Positions 29,588 to 37,664 of a stretch of DNA of 39,847 nucleotides are shown here, piece by piece. The translations under genes were made by a program, and so were the position numbers. Under the pieces are notes generated by a model. It searched no databases. It had not been told where the DNA came from and worked only from the letters and a program-made list of their open reading frames with translations. The stretch spans positions 1-39,847 of the forward strand of contig JAGLXN010000040.1 in the NCBI GenBank assembly GCA_023132875.1, written 5' to 3'. Numbering within the stretch: the first letter of the stretch is position 1; each line of letters starts with the position of its first letter. Source of the stretch: Candidatus Parcubacteria bacterium. Its GTDB lineage: Bacteria > Patescibacteriota > Minisyncoccia > JAHIHE01 > JAGLIN01.

Positions 29588-30487
29588 ATGAAAATATTAG
29601 TTACCGGCGGAGCTGGTTTTATTGGTTCTAATTTGGTTCACGATTTAGTTGAAGAAGGTTATGAAATAATTGTTATTGATAATCTTTCTACTGGAAGCAT
29701 AGAGAATATTTCTGATGTAATGGATAAAATAAAATTTATAAAAGCTCCTTGCGCTGAAGTGTCAAATTTTAAGGAGTTAAAGGGCATAGATGGCATATAT
29801 CATTACGGGATTCCTTCTACAACGCAGTTATATCGGGACGATAGATCTCTTGTTGGGCATGCGGTTAATGAATTTATAGAAATTCTTGAACTTGCCAAAA
29901 GAGAAAATTGTAAAGTTATTTACGCGTCTTCCTCGTCAGTATATAATGGCAATGTTCCTCCGTTTCATGAAGAAATGACGGTTCATATAAAAGATTTTTA
30001 CACAGAAGCTCGTTATTTAATGGAAAGAGTAGCGAAGCTTTATAATGATTTTTATGGAGTCAGGTCTGTTGGATTCAGATTTTTTAGCGTATATGGTCCT
30101 CGCGAAGAAGCGAAGAAAGACTTTGCCAATCTTGTTTCGCAATTTTTATGGGACATGAAAGAAGGAAAAGCACCGCTGATTTATGGAGATGGAACACAGA
30201 CCAGAGATTTTACTTATGTAGACGATATTAATCGCGGTTTCAGGCTTGGAATGGAGGGTGATATAGACGGTGATGTCTTTAATCTTGGAACCGGCAGATG
30301 TTATAGCTTAAATGAATTAGTTGATATGCTCAATGAAATTCTCAATATTGACATTCAGCCGGTTTATAAAGAAAATCCGATTCAAAATTATGTTCAGGAA
30401 ACATTGGCTGATGCTTCCAAAGCCAAAGAGCATTTTGGTTTTGAGCCAAGAGTTCATTTAAAAGAGGGAATTGGAAAAATTATTTAA
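29588..30487 (+). CDS. NAD-dependent epimerase/dehydratase (UDP-glucose 4-epimerase-like)
   Basis: MKILVTGGAGFIGSNLVHDLVEEGYEIIVIDNLSTG; ASSSSVYN; GDGTQTRDFTYVDDINRGF; YMERVAK variant of YxxxK. Confidence 0.93.
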   Translation: MKILVTGGAGFIGSNLVHDLVEEGYEIIVIDNLSTGSIENISDVMDKIKFIKAPCAEVSNFKELKGIDGIYHYGIPSTTQLYRDDRSLVGHAVNEFIEILELAKRENCKVIYASSSSVYNGNVPPFHEEMTVHIKDFYTEARYLMERVAKLYNDFYGVRSVGFRFFSVYGPREEAKKDFANLVSQFLWDMKEGKAPLIYGDGTQTRDFTYVDDINRGFRLGMEGDIDGDVFNLGTGRCYSLNELVDMLNEILNIDIQPVYKENPIQNYVQETLADASKAKEHFGFEPRVHLKEGIGKII

Positions 30488-30494
30488 TATTTTT

Positions 30495-30920
30495 ATGGAA
30501 TTTTTTAAAAATCGCCATCCAAAAAGATTCGCGAAATTCTCAATAGTGGGCAGTTTTAATTTTTTGGTTGATATAATAGTTTTAAATATATTAAGTTATG
30601 TAACGGGATTTAATAAAGGTGTTTTCGCGGCTATTTTCAGCGCGATTTCTTTTTTGCTTGCGAATGTGAACAGTTATTACTTAAATAAAAAATGGACATT
30701 CAAGAGCAATAGTAAAAATTCAAGATATAAAGTGTTTTTGGCAGTAAGTATTATGGGAGTTTTTGTAAATGCAGTCGTAGTTTATAATTTTACCACATAT
30801 ATTAATCAGACTTATTTTTCTGATATTGTATGGTTGAATATCTCGAAAATAGTAGCAACATTGTTGGTAGTATTCTTCAATTATTATAGTTATAAAAAAT
30901 ATGTTTTTAGTGGAAATTAA
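30495..30920 (+). CDS. GtrA family membrane protein
   Basis: MEFFKNRHPKRFAKFSIVGSFNFLVDIIVLNILS...LANVNSYYLNKKWTF; start at 30495 avoids overlap with the upstream gene. Confidence 0.88.
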   Translation: MEFFKNRHPKRFAKFSIVGSFNFLVDIIVLNILSYVTGFNKGVFAAIFSAISFLLANVNSYYLNKKWTFKSNSKNSRYKVFLAVSIMGVFVNAVVVYNFTTYINQTYFSDIVWLNISKIVATLLVVFFNYYSYKKYVFSGN

Positions 30921-31209
30921 TTGCTATATTATATTGCTAAATTTCTCAATTCGTTAGTTCTATACTTCCTCCCAAGGCGGACAGGCTTGTGTGGAGCCTT
31001 TTGTAATTTTGGGAAAGAATTATCCTAAATCGATAGTCATACGAGATTAATCTCAGGATCCTTCGTTGATACTCAGGATGACGATAAATAAGTTCGTCAT
31101 TCTGAGGAGGGACGACGAAGAATCCCGAGTCTATGCACACAAAACAATTGCATTGCGTATGAGCCTTAAAGTGTTTGTATATTTATATGATGGTTGTGGA
31201 TAAGTGGGC

Positions 31210-31238
31210 TTGACGAGAGTTTTAATTTATAAGATAAT
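31210..31238 (+). promoter_or_regulatory. Near-consensus sigma70-type promoter
   Basis: TTGACG - 17 nt - GATAAT. Confidence 0.65.
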
Positions 31239-31351
31239 GCATATTAGGAATAATAAATTTAAAAAGCAGTCAATGTTAGCAATGATCGGAAAAAATAATA
31301 CCGGATTTCTCAAACCCTGTTTTTCTATTTTATATTTATTGTTTATAAAAA

Positions 31352-31380
31352 AATAACCTCAGTAAAGAGGTTATTTTTTT
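31352..31380 (+). terminator. Intrinsic terminator 1
   Basis: AATAACCTC-agtaaa-GAGGTTATT followed by T-run. Confidence 0.85.
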
Positions 31381-31382
31381 AT

Positions 31383-31406
31383 AGGCAAAAAATTTTGCCT
31401 GTTTTT
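31383..31406 (+). terminator. Intrinsic terminator 2
   Basis: AGGCAAAA-aa-TTTTGCCT followed by GTTTTT. Confidence 0.7.
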
Positions 31407-31450
31407 GAAAAACAAAAACAATTAAAACAAAAAAATTGGGAATGATAGGT

Positions 31451-31765
31451 ATGTACAAATTGATAATTGAAACTGAAGAAGATGATTTGAAAAATGGAAT
31501 TGATATAACCTTATTGACAATTGAAGCTATGAAAGTGGATAATATATCTTCTATAAATTATTCATTGCTCATTGAGCTCTTAAAAGGAAAAATTATTGAT
31601 AAGTCAATGAGATATATGATTCTTGAAGCAGAAAAAGCCGGATTTATAAAAAGGGGGCCAATAGTGAAAATTGATGATAATAGAAAATCAAGTCTTATGC
31701 TAATAACAGATAAAGGTTGTAATAGGCTAGAAGAAATAAAAAACAAAAAAAAGGAGGGAAGATAG
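31451..31765 (+). CDS. Hypothetical protein (small, possible winged-helix-like)
   Basis: ORF MYKLIIETEEDDLKNGIDITLLTIEAMK...; ORF-track start 31436 is TTG; ATGs at 31442 and 31451 are alternatives. Overlaps next gene by 1 nt (TAGTG). Confidence 0.65.
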   Translation: MYKLIIETEEDDLKNGIDITLLTIEAMKVDNISSINYSLLIELLKGKIIDKSMRYMILEAEKAGFIKRGPIVKIDDNRKSSLMLITDKGCNRLEEIKNKKKEGR

Positions 31766-32091
31766 TGTTATTTGCCGTAATACCGGAAGAAAGATCAAAG
31801 ATTCAAGATGTGGATTTTTTGACTTGTGTTGATTGTTCTGTGGAAGAAATAACGATCACACCTGAGAGAAAAGTAAAGAAAATAATATTATGTAGTCAAA
31901 AGTGCAATGGTAGAGTATGCTTTGATGATATAAGCAGAACTTGTGTAGTAGCAAGAATAATAGTAGAAGAATATGATTCCAAGCAAGGAGTAACTGATTT
32001 GACAGATTGTCTACGTGGGTCGACATCTTTCAAAGGGTCTGGATATTCTTTTGAACTGAAAAGTCATAAACAAAAAATGATTGCAGTATAA
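31765..32091 (+). CDS. Hypothetical protein, translationally coupled to the preceding ORF
   Basis: GTG start preceded by AAGGAGGG (31751-31758); four CxxC-like cysteines; intrinsic terminator overlaps the stop. Confidence 0.7.
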   Translation: MLFAVIPEERSKIQDVDFLTCVDCSVEEITITPERKVKKIILCSQKCNGRVCFDDISRTCVVARIIVEEYDSKQGVTDLTDCLRGSTSFKGSGYSFELKSHKQKMIAV

Positions 32092-32114
32092 CATTACCGC
32101 AATCTCTTTTTTTT
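32079..32114 (+). terminator. Intrinsic terminator of 31451-32091
   Basis: ATTGCaGTA...TACcGCAAT followed by CTCTTTTTTTT. Confidence 0.7.
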
Positions 32115-32166
32115 ATGAGGATTTTATATTAAAGGTGACGGGCACTTATAGGTGCCCGTCATCGAC

Positions 32167-32196
32167 GGTTCCATAGTCCCGAAGGGCTGTGGAACC
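32167..32196 (+). repeat. GGCTCCATAGTCC hairpin family, GGTTCC subtype
   Basis: GGTTCCATAGTCCcgaaGGGCTGTGGAACC. Confidence 0.75.
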
Positions 32197-32236
32197 GCAT
32201 TTGCAAAACAATATTTATATTAATAACTTGCGTTTA

Positions 32237-32269
32237 GAGTTCCACAGGACTATCGCCACTATGGAACTC
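32237..32269 (-). repeat. GGCTCCATAGTCC hairpin family, GAGTTCC subtype
   Basis: Reverse complement GAGTTCCATAG...CTGTGGAACTC. Confidence 0.65.
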
Positions 32270-32279
32270 TCGGGTTATT

Positions 32280-33257
32280 TTACAAAACCAATCCAACTTT
32301 TTCCTTCACCTCTCTCATAGTTTCCCGCGCGATAATTCTTGCTTTTTCAGCTCCTTCATTCAAAATCTTTTTTACTTCTTCCGGATTTTTTTCAAGTTCC
32401 TTTCGCTTTTTTCTAAAAGGCGCGAAATAATTTCCAATATCTTCAGCAAGCGCGTCTTTTAATTCGGAGAATTTTATATCTTTACTTCTAAACTTTTTAT
32501 CAAAATATTTTTTATTTCTTTCTGATCCAAACTTCTCCAATAAAGTTATGTAAAAACTGTAAATATCTTTATTATACTCAGTGGTTGAAATTGCCTTTCT
32601 TATTTTTTTCTCAATAACTTCCGGCTCGTTATTAATTCCAATATAAGATTTCGGTCCGTGGGATTTACTCATCTTTTTTGTCGGATCAGTTAGCGACATA
32701 ATTTTTGGAGTTTCGGTTACAATATCTTTCGGTTCTGGAAATATTTTTCCAAATTTATTATTGAAAAATCGTGCGATTTTTCTGGTAAGTTCAATATGCT
32801 GAAGCTGATCCTGTCCTACGGGAACGCCATAAGCTTTATACATTAAGATATCGGCAGCCTGAAGAACGGGATAGTCAAACAGACCCATATTAATATTCTT
32901 TTCTTGATCTTGAGATTTATCTTTAAACTGCGTCATTCTTTGCAGTTCTGAAATTGGAGTAACAGTATTTAAAATCCATGCCAGTTCTGTATGTTCGGGA
33001 ATTTGTGATTGGACTGCGATCACGCATTTTTTAGGATCTAGTCCGGCTGCCAAAAAATCCAAAGCCAAATCAAAAATTTGTTTCGGTTTTTCTTTCAAAT
33101 TATAATTTTCCGTAATTGAATGATAATCGGCAATAAAGAAAAAACATTCGTATTTGTCTTGAAGCTCCACGAAATTTTTTAACGCCCCAAGATAGTTGCC
33201 GATATGCAATTCTCCCGAAGGCTGAATCGCGCTGAAGATCGTTTGTTTTTTAATCAT
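32280..33257 (-). CDS. trpS: Tryptophan--tRNA ligase
   Basis: IFSAIQPSGELHIGNYLGALKNFV (HIGH-like), VPVGQDQLQHIELTR, KKMSKSHGP. Confidence 0.97.
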   Translation of the reverse strand: MIKKQTIFSAIQPSGELHIGNYLGALKNFVELQDKYECFFFIADYHSITENYNLKEKPKQIFDLALDFLAAGLDPKKCVIAVQSQIPEHTELAWILNTVTPISELQRMTQFKDKSQDQEKNINMGLFDYPVLQAADILMYKAYGVPVGQDQLQHIELTRKIARFFNNKFGKIFPEPKDIVTETPKIMSLTDPTKKMSKSHGPKSYIGINNEPEVIEKKIRKAISTTEYNKDIYSFYITLLEKFGSERNKKYFDKKFRSKDIKFSELKDALAEDIGNYFAPFRKKRKELEKNPEEVKKILNEGAEKARIIARETMREVKEKVGLVL

Positions 33258-33346
33258 AGTTTTATTATTATTTATAATCTAATTATAGCTTTATATAAAA
33301 AATATATCAATTTAAAATAGAGAAGGGGATTTTGCTTTTTAATCCC

Positions 33347-33703
33347 CTAAACTTCGGTTAACTTAAAATAATCATCATTTTTGCCAGACATGTCTATATG
33401 TTTTGTTTTTTTATACTTCTTTTTGCATTTTTTACACATATAATATATTCCTTCAGACATCACTCCATCTTTGTGTGTTTCAAGTTTTGAACCGCATCTA
33501 TAATTTGGACAAAAAACATCTTGTCTGGAGCTAAATTTCAGTAGAAAATATTTTTCAGTTTTCCTTTCGATTAATATTTTTTCAAGTTTATTTTCGCATT
33601 TTGGACATGTATAGAATTTGTGTCTATCTATTACGATTTCTAAATCGCAATAGGGGCAGAAGCATTGACTATTTTCAAGGGACATTACTAAAGATTGTGT
33701 CAT
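33347..33703 (-). CDS. Zinc-ribbon protein
   Basis: CPYCDLEIVIDRHKFYTCPKCENK, FCPNYRCGSK, YYMCKKCKKKYKK; strong SD (TTAGGAGGAG). Confidence 0.75.
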   Translation of the reverse strand: MTQSLVMSLENSQCFCPYCDLEIVIDRHKFYTCPKCENKLEKILIERKTEKYFLLKFSSRQDVFCPNYRCGSKLETHKDGVMSEGIYYMCKKCKKKYKKTKHIDMSGKNDDYFKLTEV

Positions 33704-33738
33704 TATTTCTCTCCTCCTAAGGGCTCGTCCCTAACTAA

Positions 33739-33760
33739 AAAACAGCTCTTAGGCTGTTTT
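33739..33760 (-). terminator. Terminator/attenuator hairpin in the 5' leader of the zinc-ribbon gene
   Basis: Minus strand AAAACAGC-ctaaga-GCTGTTTTTT. Confidence 0.65.
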
Positions 33761-33875
33761 GAATTTGCTCAATTATTCTAAAATATAAGAAAACACCAAA
33801 ACAGTCTAAATGCTATTTTGGCTCCACCAACTTGAAACTAGGTTAAATTTCATTTTTATTTCATTCATAAATTTA

Positions 33876-33904
33876 ATTATACAAGAGTATTTTTTATTTG
33901 TCAA
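33876..33904 (-). promoter_or_regulatory. Perfect-consensus sigma70-type promoter
   Basis: Minus strand TTGACA - 17 nt - TATAAT. Confidence 0.8.
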
Positions 33905-33917
33905 ATTTAAGTCTTTC

Positions 33918-34054
33918 TGTCATTCCGCGGAGGCGGGAATCCAGTAAGTCTCAATTAAATAATAATTTTCGTATAGTTTTATTAAGTGAGATAAACTAGA
34001 TCCCAGACATTTTTTCTAAAGCTATCGCTTTATAGAAAAAATTCTGGGATGACA
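33918..34054. mobile_element. TGTCAT...ATGACA palindromic element
   Basis: Left TGTCATTCCGCGG...GGGAATCCAGTAAGTCTCAATTAAAT; right reverse complement TGTCATCCCAGA...TCTGGGATCTAGTTTATCTCACTTAATAAA. Confidence 0.65.
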
Positions 34055-34095
34055 ATTTGTTAAAATGTTAGTATGTTTATATGTTAAAATGATTT

Positions 34096-35826
34096 TTAAA
34101 CTTCAATCACAACCGGTAGGATCATTGGCCGTCTTTGTGTTTTGTTAAACAGGAATTGTCCAATTTGGTCGCGTATATTGTCTTTTATATAAGCCCAGTT
34201 TGTGTCGTGTTCCGGTGCGGCCTTTTTATTCACGATTTCAGCCACTTTATTTTTCGTTTCTTTTATAAGTTCAGTTGATCCTTTCATATATATGAAACCG
34301 CGGGAAATTATGTCTGGAGAGCCGACTATTTTTCCGGTTTTACTATCTACTATAACTACGATAGTGAACATCCCATCTTCGCTCATTTGCTGGCGATCGC
34401 GAAGGACGATATTTCCGACATCGCCGACTCCGAGTCCGTCAACCATAACATAATTGGAAGGCACTTTTTCTTTTGTTATGGCGGCTGAGTTTTTTGTAAG
34501 TTCAACGACATTTCCATTTCCCGCCACGATCGTGTTTGATGGCGGTATTCCTAAATTCTCCGCGATATTAGCGTGCAGTCTAAGCATATAATAGTTTCCA
34601 TGTATAGGCATAAAGAATTTTGGTTTTATAAGATTTATCATCATCTTAAGATCCTCAATTTGGGCGTGTCCTCCAACATGGACATCCATCATTTTATAAT
34701 GCACAACATCTGCTCCTTGCCTGTAAAGCTGATCTTTTAAATTTTGCACGGTTCTTTCGTTTCCCGGAACTACGGATGAAGAGAAAATAACAGTATCCGC
34801 TTTTTTAATTTGAACATGCCTGTGCTCTTTATTTACGATTCTCATTAAAACCGCTCTTCCCTCTCCTTGCGCTCCCGTGCACATAAGGGAAACTTTGTCG
34901 TCAGGATAGTTTTTCATTTGTTCAGGCCTGATGATCGTTCCCCTCCTGAACTTTAGGTAGCCAAGCTTATTCGCAATTTCAATATTAGTTCTCATACTAT
35001 AGCCGTCAATAGCGACTTTTCTTCCGTATTTTTCGGAAATAGTAATGACTTGCTGGATTCTGCTTATCAGAGATGAAAAAGTTGCTACTATAATTCTTCC
35101 TTTTGCTTTTGAAATGATTCCATCAATGGTTTTTTGTATTTCTTGTTCGCTTATTGAGTGGCCGGGATGTTCAGCTCCGGTGCTGTCAGACATTAAAACA
35201 AGAACGCCTTGTGATCCGAGTTGGGCAATTCTTCCTATGTCTGCCGGCTTATCTGTCGTCGGGCTGTGATCAAATTTAAAATCTCCAGTGTGAATAACAA
35301 GTCCTTCTGGTGTGTAAATTGCCATACCTAGAACATCGGGGATATTGTGATTTACATGGAAAAATTCAACTCTGAAATTTCCCAAACTAATCTTGCTTTC
35401 GAAATTCACAACTTTTAAATTAAGAGGACCTACATTCGGATAATCTTCTTGTTTCTTTTTTATAATCCCCGCAGTCAAAGCGGCTGTGAACATCGGAGGA
35501 TTTCCCAATCTCGGCATAAGATGGGGAATGGCTCCAATATGGTCCATATGGCCATGAGTAATGAAGACTCCTTTTATATTTCGCTCTTTTCCTTTCAGGT
35601 ATTTTATATTTGGAATAATATAATCAATTCCAGGCATATCTTCTTCCGGAAATTGCAATCCCATGTCAACGATTATTATATCATTGCCATATTCAAAAAC
35701 TGTCATATTTCTTCCAACTTCCTCAAGCCCGCCGAGAGGAATTATGCGGAGTTTTTTTGCAGTTTGTCTTATTTGTCTTGTAGGTGTTATTTTTCTAAAA
35801 GGTCTCGTTTGTTTTTGTTGTATCAT
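34096..35826 (-). CDS. rnj: Ribonuclease J
   Basis: LRIIPLGGLEEVGRNMTVFEYG, THGHMDHIGAIPHL, HTGDFKFD, SDSTGAEHPGHSISE, HVGGHAQIEDLKMMINLIKPKFFMPIHGNYYML. Confidence 0.96.
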   Translation of the reverse strand: MIQQKQTRPFRKITPTRQIRQTAKKLRIIPLGGLEEVGRNMTVFEYGNDIIIVDMGLQFPEEDMPGIDYIIPNIKYLKGKERNIKGVFITHGHMDHIGAIPHLMPRLGNPPMFTAALTAGIIKKKQEDYPNVGPLNLKVVNFESKISLGNFRVEFFHVNHNIPDVLGMAIYTPEGLVIHTGDFKFDHSPTTDKPADIGRIAQLGSQGVLVLMSDSTGAEHPGHSISEQEIQKTIDGIISKAKGRIIVATFSSLISRIQQVITISEKYGRKVAIDGYSMRTNIEIANKLGYLKFRRGTIIRPEQMKNYPDDKVSLMCTGAQGEGRAVLMRIVNKEHRHVQIKKADTVIFSSSVVPGNERTVQNLKDQLYRQGADVVHYKMMDVHVGGHAQIEDLKMMINLIKPKFFMPIHGNYYMLRLHANIAENLGIPPSNTIVAGNGNVVELTKNSAAITKEKVPSNYVMVDGLGVGDVGNIVLRDRQQMSEDGMFTIVVIVDSKTGKIVGSPDIISRGFIYMKGSTELIKETKNKVAEIVNKKAAPEHDTNWAYIKDNIRDQIGQFLFNKTQRRPMILPVVIEV

Positions 35827-35875
35827 AATTTAGTATTTATTGGTTAGTATTTAGTATAATGGCATTGTTTTAAAT

Positions 35876-35996
35876 TGTCATCTCGAAGGAGTCGCAACGA
35901 CTGAGAGATCTATAAATTGAATAAATATAACTGTTCTGTTTGCATGGTAATATTCATAGATTTCTCACTCCGCTGCGGATCCGTTTCAAAATGACA
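35876..35996. mobile_element. TGTCAT...ATGACA palindromic element
   Basis: Left TGTCATCTCGAAGGAGTCGCAACGACTGAGAGATCTATAAATT; right reverse complement TGTCATTTTGAAACGGATCCGCAGCGGAGTGAGAAATCTATGAATATT. Confidence 0.65.
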
Positions 35997-36043
35997 AATA
36001 AAAATATTAAGTATCAAATTACTGAGTACTTGATACTGCATTG

Positions 36044-36127
<84 letters not shown>

Positions 36128-36212
36128 GAGTTAACTTATAACTGATAACAAATGACTGACAATAGCTGTGTTGGTCAGTGCTTTTAGCCAGTGTTTGTCT
36201 GTGTGCTATTTT

Positions 36213-37433
36213 TTATCTCCCAATTTTTCCTATAATCCCAAAAATATTCTCTTTACTTTTCTCCACCCCCGGTTGGTCGCAGGGGTTTACTCCTCTTAAT
36301 AAAGCGGAGTAAAAAGCGGTATATTGAAAGAGCGCCATAAATTGTCCGATTGTGTACGGCGAAATTTCTTCAAGTTCAAGATGGATCGCAGGAATGTTAT
36401 TATCAACAATATCCTGCCATGTTCCTTGAAATTCAGCTTTGATTATTTTATCTAAATAAATATTATTTAAATCGCCTAAAATTATATTTCGGCATTTGAT
36501 ATTTTTCAAATCATTTTCAACTTTTAAATCTTCTTTATGATCATTATTTTTAACAGTAATAAAAAATCCCAGTGAATTTTTTCTTCCGGAAATAAATCGT
36601 TGCAGAGTATGATGCTGGTTTTCCGGCGCTTCTCCGCCGTAGATTGTCTGGCCTAATTCATTTTTACAAACGCTTTCATGAAAAAGCTGTTTGATCAATT
36701 CAAAAAAGCCAGATAGCTTTTTAGAGTAGATTGACAAAAACATTTCAATATATCCTACTTTTTCAAGTTTGTCAAGGGTTAAAGCAATTTGTAAAGCAGG
36801 ATTATTTTTTAAATCTGATTGCGGATTACATGCTAAATACATCTCTTTCCCGCCTTTTATTATTTCTTCTGTATTTATCCTTACGATTTCAGTTGTAGCG
36901 AGAGCAGATTCTGTTAGGCCAGTGTATCTATCAGTTATTTCAATTTCTGGATAAAAAGAAACATCAAAATCTTTTATTTTTCTAATCTGATTCAACGCGC
37001 CGTCATTATCTTCTGTAATTGCTAAAATAGGATAGTCCTTGAAAGCAAAATAGTTTGACAAAACCTGAATTCTTGTTCCCGATTTGCTAGTTAAAATTAC
37101 CAAGGTTTCTTCTTTTTTGCATTTATTTTTTAAATATTTTATATAATCAGGTTCTTCAGTGTCTAATATAAAAACATTTTTATTGTCTTTTTCTCCAAGC
37201 GCGCTGAAAATTCCTCGGAAATTTGAAATTGACCCGCCGTTTCCCTCTACAATAATATTTTTCTTATCTTTATATTTTTCTTTCAATTTTTTTATTTCTT
37301 TCAAATCAGGAGTATATTTTGCAAAATTGGGAACAGGCGTATTTTTTATTTTCTCAATCTTTTCTTCAAATTCAGAAAAAGATAAATCTATAGTTGAATG
37401 ATCGAGATTTAATTTAAGTTTTGAGGTTGACAT
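36213..37433 (-). CDS. pgi: Glucose-6-phosphate isomerase-like (SIS domain)
   Basis: VEGNGGSISNFRGIF, TLVILTSKSGTRIQVLSNYFAF, GGEAPENQHHTLQRFISG, GVNPCDQPGVEKSKE. Confidence 0.88.
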   Translation of the reverse strand: MSTSKLKLNLDHSTIDLSFSEFEEKIEKIKNTPVPNFAKYTPDLKEIKKLKEKYKDKKNIIVEGNGGSISNFRGIFSALGEKDNKNVFILDTEEPDYIKYLKNKCKKEETLVILTSKSGTRIQVLSNYFAFKDYPILAITEDNDGALNQIRKIKDFDVSFYPEIEITDRYTGLTESALATTEIVRINTEEIIKGGKEMYLACNPQSDLKNNPALQIALTLDKLEKVGYIEMFLSIYSKKLSGFFELIKQLFHESVCKNELGQTIYGGEAPENQHHTLQRFISGRKNSLGFFITVKNNDHKEDLKVENDLKNIKCRNIILGDLNNIYLDKIIKAEFQGTWQDIVDNNIPAIHLELEEISPYTIGQFMALFQYTAFYSALLRGVNPCDQPGVEKSKENIFGIIGKIGR

Positions 37434-37482
37434 AAAACTATGTTGTTAAATTGTTATATTATTAAATTTGTTTACATCCGTT

Positions 37483-37505
37483 GGCTCCATACTTCGTGTG
37501 GAGCC
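37483..37505 (+). repeat. GGCTCCATAGTCC hairpin family, short copy
   Basis: GGCTCCATACttcGTGTGGAGCC followed by TTTTGTG. Confidence 0.65.
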
Positions 37506-37664
37506 TTTTGTGCTTTCAGGAAAGATTATGTTAACGGCGGTTTTAAGAAATATCTGGTTCAGGTCAGAGACACTGAACCAACGGTAAAATGAAATCCTAA
37601 AGGATAAATTCCGAGAACTTCATTTTTGTTTAAATGTTTATATGTTAAAATGTTTAGATGATTT

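Noticed and set aside
30946-31140. 64-aa minus ORF
   Set aside because: Spans the TGTCAT-type repeats (translated palindromes); no coding support.
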